From JAXLQL01 sp046331625 (GTDB lineage Bacteria > Acidobacteriota > Terriglobia > Bryobacterales > Bryobacteraceae), in contig JAXLQL010000005.1 of NCBI GenBank assembly GCA_046331625.1, forward strand, positions 248,001 through 312,000: a stretch of DNA of 64,000 nt. The letters run 5' to 3'. A model generated the notes under the pieces. The model was not told the origin of the DNA, ran no database searches, and saw nothing but the letters and a program-made list of their open reading frames with translations. The position numbers and the translations under genes were made by a program. Of this stretch, positions 52,434-61,777 are shown in pieces; within the stretch, counting starts at the first letter, position 1, and each line of letters begins with the position of its first letter.

Positions 52434-55400
52434 ATGCCTACCATTCACGAGATCAAGGAACTGGAAGTCGTACAGACTCCGTTGATCCTGTTCGATTGCG
52501 AATTGCCGAACGGGACACGACAGTCATGGAGTACGCACTCGGTGTCTCACGGCGGGCACGACTATGCGGCGCGCGTGTTGCGGCACAACCTGTTCGAGAT
52601 GCGCTGGGGAGCGGAAGACGGAGTGGACGCGGTTTCGAAAGTGTCATTGACGCTCGCGAATGCGGACTCGTTTCTCTCGCAGGTGACGCAGAGCGGCAAC
52701 TGGAAGGGCGCGAGCCTCACGGCGACGTTCTTGTTTTTCGACCTGAAGGCGGGCACGGCGGCAAGCAATTCAATGGTCCTGTTCCGTGGGCTGATGAATC
52801 CGCCGGAAGAAGTGACGGAATCGGCGATCCGCTTGAGCGCGCACAGCCGGCTGAGCTTGCAAAGATTCCTGCTGCCGGAAGTGCGGATCCAGCGGCGATG
52901 CCCGTGGCTGTTCCCTAGCACAGCGGCACAACGCGAAGAAGCGTTGAGCGGCGGCAGCCGGGGGAAATACTCAGGCTTCACACGATGCGGATACTCGGCC
53001 GGACTTGCCGGAGGGCGTGGGAACCTCAATGGCAACGCTGCGTTCACGAGCTGCGACTACACGCGCGCGGCGTGCGAGACGCGGGGCATGTTCAAGCAGG
53101 ACTCCTCTGGAACGACCACGGCGCGCTTCGGTGGAATCGAGTATGTTCCTGCGAGCATCCTCGTGCGCGGGCACGGCGACAAGCAAGCACAGAGCTCGAA
53201 CGTTGCCGAGAACGATGCGCGCTACAACGATTTCGTTCCGGTGCACTACGGCACCGTGTGGACGAACCCACCGGTGATTTTCGCGCGCAACGACGGGAAT
53301 CTGACGCGTCTGGAAGTGCTGCTCGGGATGGGCGAGATCAACCGCGTGCTGAAAGTTGTGGTGAACAATGTCGAGATCCCGCAAGGCAACGCTGGCGCAA
53401 ACATGAGCTCCACGGGTTGGTACAACGTGGTGGGATCGGGCGCGGTGAGCGGTGGTTTCAACCTCGAGTTCACCGACGGCGCGGGGAATCCCGCGGGCGA
53501 TCCCTACGGCAGCATGGCGTACATGGCCGTGTCTGTGCCGAATCGCGTCAGCGATGGCAAGAGCGTGCCGAGCGTGAAGGTGCTGCTCGAAGGTTTGAGA
53601 TTGCCGACCTTTGACGCGGACGGTACGTACCTGGGTGAAGCGTTCTCGAACAACCCGGCATGGGTGATGCTCGATGTGCTGCGGCGTAGCGGGTGGGGGA
53701 CCGACGAGATCGACTTCGGGAGCTTCGCGCGAGCGGCGTCATATTGCGCTACGGCGTTGACGGTTCCCGATCTGTTCGGTTCGCCTCGCAGCGTGCCGCG
53801 GTTCGAGTGCAACCTCACGATGCGGCGCCGGCGAAGCGTGGCGGATTGGGTGCGCGGTGTGCGCCAGGGCTCGCGCATCTACTTGAGCTACGGGCCCACG
53901 GGTCTGCTCGAAGCCAGGGTGGAGGGCACGCTCGCAATCCAGGCGCCGGCGAAACCGGCCGGCAGCAATAGCACGGAGACGCTCGAAGGAGGGTGGCCCG
54001 TATACGAGTTCGCCGAATCTTCGATCGCGCGGACTGAGGCGGGCGGCTCATCGGTGCGACTGTGGAGTGCGAGTACGGCGGATAGTCCGAACCGGGTGAC
54101 GGTCGAGTTCCAAGACGAGTTCAACGAGTACCAACAGGACAGTTTGTCGCTGGTGGATGTGGACGACGTGAACGTCACGAGGCAAGAAGTGAGCGTCACC
54201 TCCCCTGCGTTGGGCGTGGCGAATTTCCATCAGGCGGCTCGCGTGCTGCGGCTGCAGTTGGATCGCGCGCTCCGCGGGAATCGCTTCATCTCGTTCGAGA
54301 CCAGCGTGCGCGGCGCGGGATTGCGTCCGGGCGATCTCATCACGGTGACGTATTCGAAAGAAGGGTTGACGCGGCAGCCGTTTCGCGTGACGCGGATTGC
54401 ACCGTCGCTCAACCATGCCACAGTGCTGATCGAGGCGCAGATGCATGACGATGCCTGGTACGGAGACGATCCGGGGGCGAGCGCGGGGAAAGTGTCTCGC
54501 CGGCAGCCAGGCGCGGAAATCGGCGTTCCGCTGCCGCTGGTGGGGTCCCAGCTGAACTCGGCGGGCGAGCAGGTGTTCGGAGCGGAAGAGAACGAAGAGA
54601 CAGATGGCGACGGGTCCGGCACGGTGTCGCTGGCGTTGAGCTTCGCCGAAGTGCGCAGGACCCGCGCGAGCGTGGAGATTCCGCTGCTTTCGCTTTCGCC
54701 CGCGATCGGCACCACAGGGGGGACCATCGCCGGAGGGCAGACGCTCTACTACGCGATCACGGCGAGCGATGCGAGCGGCGGGGAGAGCGGACTTTCGTTC
54801 GTGATCCGGGCGAGCATTCCTTCGGCTACCAACACGAACAGAGTGACACTGCAATCGTTGAGCTTTGCTCCAGGGACGGCGAAGTTCCACGTCTACCGGG
54901 GAACGAGTGCGCAGCAAATGTTGCGGATCGCAACCGATGTTGCGGTTGCGGCCACGTTCGTCGATAACGGTCTGGCGGCGCAGTTAGCCGGTCCGCCGGA
55001 TGATAGCTTCGATCACGCTCGATTCGAGTGGCGCCTCGAGCTGCAGCCCGAGGTGGAAGGGACGAGCTTCTCTTCGACGACGATCGGAAGCGACACGCTG
55101 GCGCTGGTGGCGAACGCGTATGCCGGAATGGTAGTGCGGATCACGGCAGGAAAGGGTCGCGGTCAGGAACGGAAGATCGTCTCGCACACCGACCAGGTGG
55201 TGACGATCCAAGGCACGTGGGGCGTGGTTCCCGATGCGACGAGCAAGTTCGCGATCGCGGATGCGAGTTGGACGGTGGGAGCATCGGCGGTGAATGGTCC
55301 AGTGCGATTCACCGTGCCGAACCGGCCTGGCGCGACCATCGAGATCGTAGGCGTAGCGGTGAGCGCCACTGGACGGGAGAGCGGACGCGAGCTTTCGCCG

Positions 55401-56327
55401 CTGACGCGCTGGCAGATCGGCGGCGCAGCGGGAACGCAGCTCGATACGGATGTGCCGCCGAGACCTTCGTTCGGACTGGATCCGGTAGGGCAAGGCACGG
55501 TGGAGTTGGTGGGCGTATCGTTCTCGACGCTGGTCAATACACGCAGCGTGTTCGCGGGCACGCTGAAGCTGCACTTCTGGAATGAACTGGCCGGGCCACC
55601 TGGAATGACGCTCAGCGCCGGCGCTACGGCTTCAGCCACGACGCTGTCGATCGCCGGCGGTACGGTAGCGGAAGGCGATCTGCTGCAGATCGAAGACGAG
55701 ATCGTGGAGGTGTCGAGCGGCGGCGCGGTGGTCCGCGGGACGTTCGGGACGACGGCGGCGGCTCACGACACCGGCGGACTGGTGTTCAAGCTCGACCGCA
55801 AGTTGTTCGTGGCGCCATTCGCAAGGGACTTTTTCGGAAGCCCGGCGAGCGGACTCTACGGACATCCAATCTTCATTCCCGATGTCCGGATCGCAGCGGC
55901 GGAGTTGTTCGTCACCAACTCGCAGGGCAACAGCGAGACGAGGCGGCTGAACTTCACGGCAACGACCGATTCCGGAATCCGGACGCTCTCGGGCGGCCAG
56001 TTGACGTTGCAGGTGGATGGTCCGCTGGCGATTCAGACCGGCGCAACGCCGCCACTGGTGGTGGAAGCGGCGCACAGCGTGCGAGACATCTTTGCGGTGG
56101 TGCGGCAGGCACCCACCGGAGCTCCTGTGGATTTGCGTGTGCAGGTGGATTCGACGGAGTACTGCACGTTGCGAATTCCGGCGGGAGCGACGATTTCGAA
56201 CGTAGTGGATGGATTCGGGAAGCCCGCGCTGACAGCGCTTTCCAAGCTGAGTTTGGATGTCACGTCAGTGCCGCTCGATGCGTTGTCGAGCCCGGGGCGT
56301 GACTTGACGGTAACACTGCGGCTGTAA
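52434..56327 (+). CDS. Tail hub protein, DUF2163-like, with four-cysteine motif
   Basis: A 1297-residue protein, intact. Residues about 1-150 look like the DUF2163/gpL-type hub (HDYAARVLRHNLFEMRW, VSKVSLTLANADSFLSQVTQSG, MVLFRGLMNPPEEVTESAIRLSAHSRLSL). Next is a cysteine cluster at 156, 185, 207 and 214, with the C-x6-C end known from lambda gpL, which binds an iron-sulfur cluster. The middle (about 400-680) resembles tail-tip proteins (VADWVRGVRQGSRIYLSYGP, RLQLDRALRGNRFISFETSVRGAGLRPGDLITV). FN3-like modules follow near 720-810 and 910, and a beta-rich tail end. It would close the tail tube and carry the tip. Confidence 0.65.
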   Translation: MPTIHEIKELEVVQTPLILFDCELPNGTRQSWSTHSVSHGGHDYAARVLRHNLFEMRWGAEDGVDAVSKVSLTLANADSFLSQVTQSGNWKGASLTATFLFFDLKAGTAASNSMVLFRGLMNPPEEVTESAIRLSAHSRLSLQRFLLPEVRIQRRCPWLFPSTAAQREEALSGGSRGKYSGFTRCGYSAGLAGGRGNLNGNAAFTSCDYTRAACETRGMFKQDSSGTTTARFGGIEYVPASILVRGHGDKQAQSSNVAENDARYNDFVPVHYGTVWTNPPVIFARNDGNLTRLEVLLGMGEINRVLKVVVNNVEIPQGNAGANMSSTGWYNVVGSGAVSGGFNLEFTDGAGNPAGDPYGSMAYMAVSVPNRVSDGKSVPSVKVLLEGLRLPTFDADGTYLGEAFSNNPAWVMLDVLRRSGWGTDEIDFGSFARAASYCATALTVPDLFGSPRSVPRFECNLTMRRRRSVADWVRGVRQGSRIYLSYGPTGLLEARVEGTLAIQAPAKPAGSNSTETLEGGWPVYEFAESSIARTEAGGSSVRLWSASTADSPNRVTVEFQDEFNEYQQDSLSLVDVDDVNVTRQEVSVTSPALGVANFHQAARVLRLQLDRALRGNRFISFETSVRGAGLRPGDLITVTYSKEGLTRQPFRVTRIAPSLNHATVLIEAQMHDDAWYGDDPGASAGKVSRRQPGAEIGVPLPLVGSQLNSAGEQVFGAEENEETDGDGSGTVSLALSFAEVRRTRASVEIPLLSLSPAIGTTGGTIAGGQTLYYAITASDASGGESGLSFVIRASIPSATNTNRVTLQSLSFAPGTAKFHVYRGTSAQQMLRIATDVAVAATFVDNGLAAQLAGPPDDSFDHARFEWRLELQPEVEGTSFSSTTIGSDTLALVANAYAGMVVRITAGKGRGQERKIVSHTDQVVTIQGTWGVVPDATSKFAIADASWTVGASAVNGPVRFTVPNRPGATIEIVGVAVSATGRESGRELSPLTRWQIGGAAGTQLDTDVPPRPSFGLDPVGQGTVELVGVSFSTLVNTRSVFAGTLKLHFWNELAGPPGMTLSAGATASATTLSIAGGTVAEGDLLQIEDEIVEVSSGGAVVRGTFGTTAAAHDTGGLVFKLDRKLFVAPFARDFFGSPASGLYGHPIFIPDVRIAAAELFVTNSQGNSETRRLNFTATTDSGIRTLSGGQLTLQVDGPLAIQTGATPPLVVEAAHSVRDIFAVVRQAPTGAPVDLRVQVDSTEYCTLRIPAGATISNVVDGFGKPALTALSKLSLDVTSVPLDALSSPGRDLTVTLRL

Positions 56328-56355
56328 GGCTGGATCGGAAGAACAAGGAGGGAAT

Positions 56356-59064
56356 GTGCCGAGCGTATTGGAGAAGCTGCGTCCTGACACGGACCTTCAG
56401 GTGTACTTCGAGCGGCCGACGGCGATCGCCGCGATCAGCGAAGCGGCTGCGAACGGATTCAAGGTATCCGGCACGTGGCGCCAACAGTTCGATTGGTGCG
56501 TGGTGGAGTGGAGCCGGTACAACGTGTTCGAGCATCCGGCGTTCCGGTCACTGCCCGACGGGGACTTGAGCGGCCTGACGCTGACCTACGACGAGACACG
56601 AACGAACTGCATTCCGATGGACTCGTCGCTGTATGCGACGGTCGACTGGCCAAGTCTCCGCATCTGGACTCGCGATGGCGACACCGAAGACTTCTACAAG
56701 GTAGCGCTACGACCGCTGGCGACGGCGATCGAGGGGAGCTATGTCGCGGCAAGTGCCGCGATGACGCTGACGGGATCGGTGACGCCGGGCGACTACGTGG
56801 GCTTCTCGTTCTTCGAGGAACATCACACGTATCAGGCGCTCGGAGCCGATACGCTCGCAGATATCGTGACGGCGCTGGCTTCGAGCGTGAACACCTTCTC
56901 GACGCAGTTGACGGCGGTGGCCGATGGGGAAACGCTGCGTCTCACGCTCGCTGACGCGACCCTGGGCCTGGAAGGCAATATGCTCGGCGTGTACGGCTTT
57001 TCGTCCGATGCGAGGACGGAGGTGTGGTCTCCCTCGTCAGCACAGTTTTCTGGCGGACAGTCTCCAACGAAGTGGCGGGTGACGATCGACTTTTCCAACT
57101 TGACAGCAATCGACACCCGGCACGTTCCGGCACAGCACATTCGCAAGATGCGCTGGACCTACGCGGCCGCGCTGCAGCCGGGGCAGTACGAGCGAAGCGA
57201 GTTCCAGGTGGCGATTTCGAACTGGACCGTGACGGGGTCGAATCGGCGGTACCAGGTAGCTGGCAAGGGAAGTGTGCGCGTGGAGGACGACGACTCCACA
57301 GTGCAGTACACGGGCACTTGGCCGAAGGGAATCGGGAACTTCTCCGGCAGCACCATCCACTCGACGACTTCCTATGGAGCGAAGGTAACGGCGCCCTACT
57401 TCTGCGGCCTCGCGCACACGTTGTACCTGGGAACTCGCTACGCCGAGAACGCCGCGGCGGTGGAAGTACGGGTTGACGGCGCACTAGTGCACTCGGAAGA
57501 TCTCGCGATTTCGCAGGAAGACATCCTGTGCCGGATTCCGCTCGGTACGTTCGCGGCGGGATCCCACACGGTGGAACTGAAGCATGCCGACCCGGGCGGC
57601 GGGTACGTCTATTTCGATTTTGTGGAAGCGGCGGTTCCGACCGAGACGCTGCCGACCTTTCCTGTGGACAACAAGGTAACGCTCGCGACGGACTGGGACA
57701 CGGACCATTCGATCGCAATCGCGGCCGAGCGCACCGCGTGGATGCTTCATTCGCTTGGATTTCACGGGCGTGCGAATCATTACGTCGGCGCGCTATGGTT
57801 CTACGAACTCACGCCTGCCGGCTACCTCTACGCAAGCGCGACAGTGGACTTCGTGACGTCACCCTTCAGCGCGACCAGTTCGATCACGATCGGCCGGGTG
57901 GGCGATACCCTGACGACCACGATCTCACACGTGAACCGGGCCGGAGAGACGCCGGAAACGCTCGCGCGTGCGTATGCGATGGAGCTCAATCGCGGATTCA
58001 CCGCGGTGTGGGCGGAGGCTTCTGGCAGCCGGCTGACGATTCACGCACGAGCGATTGGGCTCGAAGGGAATGACGTGACTGTAGCGGTGTCTCCGAGCTC
58101 CGGGTCGTTTCGTTTGGAAGCGAGCGGAACGAGACTCGCTGGCGGACTCAACGGAGATTGGCGCACGGACCTCACTGCCGTGCCGCGGCTGAATCGCGCT
58201 TGCCGCGACTGGAGCCGTGAGTTCTACCGGGCGTTGCACGGCTATGGGATCGACGTGACGGCCGCGTACAGCACGGAGTTGCAGCACGGGGATCCGTCGC
58301 TCTCCGCGGGAATCGCACAGCGCTATCCGAACGGCGATCCAGTGTTGCTCAATACGCCGGCGCTGCAAACCAATTTTTCGCCGGCGAGTCTCGCGTATTG
58401 GCGTGAGGTGCATAAGGAGACCGCTGGTTTGATGGCCGATGTCGGCTTGCAACCTTACCTGCAGTTCGGCGAAGTGCAGTGGTGGTACTTTCCGAATGGA
58501 TCCGGCATGACTTTCTACGATGACTACACGAAGGCGCAGTTCGAGGCCGCCTATGGGCACCCGATGGCGGTGATCGCGTCAGAGTATGCGGATCCGGCGT
58601 CGTATCCAGATGAAGTGGCGTTTCTGCCCACTCTGATTGGCAGCTTCACGAACGCGATCATGAGTTACGTGCGGACCTCGTATTCGACCACGCGGTTCGA
58701 GGTGCTGTATCCGACCGATGTGAACAACACCGCACTGAACCGGTTGATCAACTACCCGGCAGCGGCGTGGACACCGGCGATCCTCGACAATCTAAAGAAC
58801 GAGAGCTTCACGTTCACGTACGGACGCAACCTCGATCTGTCGCGGATAACGGTGACGTATGGCGACGAGCGCGGGTTCCCGCGATCGAAGCGGAGCTTCC
58901 TGGTTGGCGTCGGAGACGCATCGGCGCCTTGGATCAAAGAGGTGGCGATGGCCAAGGCGGAGGGGCTCGAATCGATCGTGCTGTTCGCGCTCGATCAATA
59001 CTGCCTGGTTGGCTACGCAACGCCGATCTCGACCGGCTCGTCGCGAAGCGCCATGATGGGCTGA
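56356..59064 (+). CDS. Large tail-tip protein with C-terminal barrel-like domain
   Basis: A 902-residue protein, GTG start with AAGGAGG four bases upstream. The first ~600 residues are beta-rich with several repeated modules (two DTLADIVTALASSVN / ETPETLARAYAMELN-type segments near 165 and 535, each followed by a LEGNMLGVYGFSS / LEGNDVTVAVSPSS unit). Residues about 600-900 look like an alpha/beta barrel, perhaps a glycosidase-like fold (FYRALHGYGIDVTAAYSTEL, GLQPYLQFGEVQWWYFPNG, WIKEVAMAKAEGLESIVLFAL). The order matches the barrel-bearing tip proteins of gene transfer agents. No catalytic residues were assigned. Confidence 0.55.
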   Translation: MPSVLEKLRPDTDLQVYFERPTAIAAISEAAANGFKVSGTWRQQFDWCVVEWSRYNVFEHPAFRSLPDGDLSGLTLTYDETRTNCIPMDSSLYATVDWPSLRIWTRDGDTEDFYKVALRPLATAIEGSYVAASAAMTLTGSVTPGDYVGFSFFEEHHTYQALGADTLADIVTALASSVNTFSTQLTAVADGETLRLTLADATLGLEGNMLGVYGFSSDARTEVWSPSSAQFSGGQSPTKWRVTIDFSNLTAIDTRHVPAQHIRKMRWTYAAALQPGQYERSEFQVAISNWTVTGSNRRYQVAGKGSVRVEDDDSTVQYTGTWPKGIGNFSGSTIHSTTSYGAKVTAPYFCGLAHTLYLGTRYAENAAAVEVRVDGALVHSEDLAISQEDILCRIPLGTFAAGSHTVELKHADPGGGYVYFDFVEAAVPTETLPTFPVDNKVTLATDWDTDHSIAIAAERTAWMLHSLGFHGRANHYVGALWFYELTPAGYLYASATVDFVTSPFSATSSITIGRVGDTLTTTISHVNRAGETPETLARAYAMELNRGFTAVWAEASGSRLTIHARAIGLEGNDVTVAVSPSSGSFRLEASGTRLAGGLNGDWRTDLTAVPRLNRACRDWSREFYRALHGYGIDVTAAYSTELQHGDPSLSAGIAQRYPNGDPVLLNTPALQTNFSPASLAYWREVHKETAGLMADVGLQPYLQFGEVQWWYFPNGSGMTFYDDYTKAQFEAAYGHPMAVIASEYADPASYPDEVAFLPTLIGSFTNAIMSYVRTSYSTTRFEVLYPTDVNNTALNRLINYPAAAWTPAILDNLKNESFTFTYGRNLDLSRITVTYGDERGFPRSKRSFLVGVGDASAPWIKEVAMAKAEGLESIVLFALDQYCLVGYATPISTGSSRSAMMG

Positions 59065-59083
59065 TCTCTTATCATTGATAAAG

Positions 59084-60280
59084 ATGCACAGGCACGGCGT
59101 GCCGGCCTTCTCCGAAGTGGAGGAGATCGCCGAGATCATCCGAACCCAAATCAACCCCAGGCGAGACGAGATTGCGCGATTCAACTCCACGCGCGAGTTC
59201 GCTGCGTCTTCGCTTCACCACGAACTGAGGGAGCCGCTCGGGCGCGTGCTCGAGTCGGTTTATACCGACAGTCACATTCACGCAGAAGCTCCGCCACGGA
59301 AACAATATCGCATTGTTGCGTGGAACATCGAACGTGGTAAGCAACTGGCGGGGCAGCTCGAGGTCTTTCGGGAGCATCCGTACTTGAAGGACAGCGACGT
59401 ACTTTTGCTCACCGAGACCGACGTCGGCATGGCGCGCAGCGGAAACGTGGACGTAGCGCGCACGCTGGCGCAGGAGCTCCGAATGCACTACGCGTTCGTG
59501 CCCTGTTACTACAGCCTGGTGAAGGGATCGGGAACCGAGCGCGACGTGCATGGCGAGAATGATCTCGGATTGCACGGCAACGCGATCTTGAGCCGATATC
59601 CGCTGACCGATCTGCGCCACGTCTCGCTCCGGAACGGCATCGACAAGCTCGCCGGCAATGAAAAGAGACTCGGGTCGCAGTCGGCTCTGACGGCGACGGT
59701 GGAGTTTCCGAACGGGCGGGTTCCAGTGGCATGCGTGCATCTGGATGCGAACTCGACGCAGCGGCATCGCGCCGATCAAATGCGCGACGTGCTGGATGCG
59801 ATGCCATCTTCGGGTCCGGCGCTGGTTGGCGGCGATTGGAACACCACCACATTCGATTCTTCGTCCGCATTCCGGGCCATCATGGGCTACTGGCGGCGCG
59901 TGTTCATGGGGCCGGGGAACGTGATCCGCAACCACTACCTGCATCCGTATCGCTGGTTCGAGCGCGGGCTGTTTCAATTGCTCGAGAGCCGGGGTTACGA
60001 CTATCGCAACTGCAACCACATCGGCGAGCACACGATCTTCTACGACGTGGAAGACATCCGCGCGCACAAAGGCTTGGCGGAGTGGGTTCCGGGCTGGTGC
60101 TTCCCGTTCATCCGTTGGGCGTTGCGCGAGCACGGCGGCGGATGTCCGTTGAAGATCGACTGGTTCGCATCACGAGAAATCGAGTGCAGCGAGCCGACTG
60201 TGATTCACGATGTGGGCGAAAGCCGCCGGCCGCCACTTTCCGACCATGACGCCATTGGCGTCGAAATCAAGCTGCCCTAA
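59084..60280 (+). CDS. Endonuclease/exonuclease/phosphatase-family protein
   Basis: A 398-residue EEP-fold hydrolase. Motifs: RIVAWNIERGKQ near residue 80 (Asn of strand 1), LLTETDVGMAR (metal-binding Glu), VACVHLDANSTQRHR, GGDWNTTTF near 245 (Asp and Asn), and SDHDAIGVEIKL at the end (catalytic His). It could cleave phosphodiesters in nucleic acid or lipid head groups. ATG 59084 was preferred over TTG 59075, since TATCAT at 59070-59075 may be the -10 and would leave a leaderless start. It lies directly after the virion cluster but its host-like pattern and promoter suggest it is not part of it. Confidence 0.8.
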   Translation: MHRHGVPAFSEVEEIAEIIRTQINPRRDEIARFNSTREFAASSLHHELREPLGRVLESVYTDSHIHAEAPPRKQYRIVAWNIERGKQLAGQLEVFREHPYLKDSDVLLLTETDVGMARSGNVDVARTLAQELRMHYAFVPCYYSLVKGSGTERDVHGENDLGLHGNAILSRYPLTDLRHVSLRNGIDKLAGNEKRLGSQSALTATVEFPNGRVPVACVHLDANSTQRHRADQMRDVLDAMPSSGPALVGGDWNTTTFDSSSAFRAIMGYWRRVFMGPGNVIRNHYLHPYRWFERGLFQLLESRGYDYRNCNHIGEHTIFYDVEDIRAHKGLAEWVPGWCFPFIRWALREHGGGCPLKIDWFASREIECSEPTVIHDVGESRRPPLSDHDAIGVEIKLP

Positions 60281-60306
60281 GATAGAGAGATCCCATCGAG
60301 ACGAAC

Positions 60307-61569
60307 ATGACTGAAACCGCCGTGTCTCCAGTCCAGACTGCCGCCCAAACGATCATGGAGCGGGAAAAGCAATATGTGCTGCAGAACTACGCCCGCTATC
60401 CGTTGGCGTTGGCTCGCGGCAAGGGATCGTACCTGTTTGACTTCGACGGCAAGCGCTACCTCGATCTGCTCAGCGGGATCGGTGTAAATGCGCTGGGCCA
60501 TGCGCATCCACGTGTCCTGAAGGTGATTCGCGAGCAGGCGGCGAAGCTCATCCACTGCTCGAACCTCTACTATCACGAGTATCAAGGACTGCTGGCCGAG
60601 CAAATCTGCAAGACCAGCGGACTCGAGCGCGTCTTCTTCTGCAACTCCGGCGCCGAGTCAATGGAGTGCGCGGTGAAGATGATCCGCGCGCACGGCCACA
60701 AACAGGACGCGGCGAAGTACGAGATCGTGGCGCTCGAGAATTCGTTCCACGGGCGCACAGTCGGCGCGATCTCGATCACGGGCCAGCCGAAATACCGGAA
60801 AGACTTCGAGCCGCTGCTGCCCGGCGTGCGCTTCGTTCCTGCGAACGATGTGCGAGCTCTCGAATCGGCAGTGAGCGACCGCACGGCGGGCATCGTAATC
60901 GAAGTGATTCAAGGCGAGGGCGGCGTCTATCGCATCGCCGAGGATGTGCTCCGCAAGGCGCGTGAGTTGGCCGATCGCGTGGACGCGCTGCTCGTGTTCG
61001 ACGAGATTCAGTGCGGAGTGGGCCGCACCGGCCGCTATTTCGCGTATCAGCACTTGGATCCCGTGGTGATGCCGGATGTGATGGTCACGGCCAAGCCCGT
61101 GTCGGTGGGCCTGCCGCTCGGCTTGGTGGCCGCGAACGAGAAGGCGGCGGCGAGTATCGGCGCGGGAATGCACGGATCTACTTTCGGCGGCAACGCGCTC
61201 GCTACGCGCGTGGGCTACGAGTTCTTCCGGATCATGGAAGAAGGGTTGCTCGCGGAGATTCCGGTGAAGGCCGCGTTGTTCCGCGAACGACTCGAAGCGC
61301 TTGCGCGCAAGCACAAGTTCGTGAAGGAAGTGCGTGTGTTCGGGTTGATGATCGGCGTGGAGTTGCACATGCCGGGCAAGCAACTCGTGCTCGATGCGAT
61401 GGAGCATGGGCTGCTGATCAACTGCACGCATGACGTGGTGCTGCGATTCCTGCCGCCGTTCACGATCAGCGACAAGGAAATCGAGTCCGCCGCGCGGATC
61501 CTGGGCAAGGTCTTCCGGAAGGCAGATGCCTACTGGAAGGAGCATCGAGCCAAGCAAGCCGCTGCCTGA
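60307..61569 (+). CDS. Acetylornithine/ornithine-type class III aminotransferase
   Basis: A 420-residue PLP enzyme. FCNSGAESMECAVKMIR near residue 103 binds the cofactor phosphate, ENSFHGRTVGAISITGQ near 140 and VIEVIQGEGGVYRI near 195 are family blocks, LVFDEIQCGVGRTGRYFAYQ near 230 holds the PLP-binding Asp, and the Schiff-base lysine lies in MVTAKPVSVGLPLG near 260. Class III enzymes of this shape include ArgD and related amine transaminases. No other arginine genes are nearby, so the exact substrate is uncertain. Starts 26 bases after the EEP gene. Confidence 0.85.
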   Translation: MTETAVSPVQTAAQTIMEREKQYVLQNYARYPLALARGKGSYLFDFDGKRYLDLLSGIGVNALGHAHPRVLKVIREQAAKLIHCSNLYYHEYQGLLAEQICKTSGLERVFFCNSGAESMECAVKMIRAHGHKQDAAKYEIVALENSFHGRTVGAISITGQPKYRKDFEPLLPGVRFVPANDVRALESAVSDRTAGIVIEVIQGEGGVYRIAEDVLRKARELADRVDALLVFDEIQCGVGRTGRYFAYQHLDPVVMPDVMVTAKPVSVGLPLGLVAANEKAAASIGAGMHGSTFGGNALATRVGYEFFRIMEEGLLAEIPVKAALFRERLEALARKHKFVKEVRVFGLMIGVELHMPGKQLVLDAMEHGLLINCTHDVVLRFLPPFTISDKEIESAARILGKVFRKADAYWKEHRAKQAAA

Positions 61570-61777
61570 GGCACGCGTTCAACCGGCTGTAGCTTCGGCG
61601 GGGATCCTCTCGGCCAAGGGCTCCGCGCTTGCGACAGAGGGCGCGGACCGGCCTCGATCTGTCGCGGACCTGGCACAAGTGCGCCGTGCAGTCGATCGTG
61701 CCGCATGCCGGATAGAAGATCGAACCACGTACTCGTTGCCGTTCCGGTTGAGCTGAAGAGAGTGGCGAACCGCAACG

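Noticed and set aside
44037..59064. Whole cluster as a complete active prophage
   Set aside because: No integrase, repressor, terminase, replication or lysis genes and no flanking direct repeats were found within the window.
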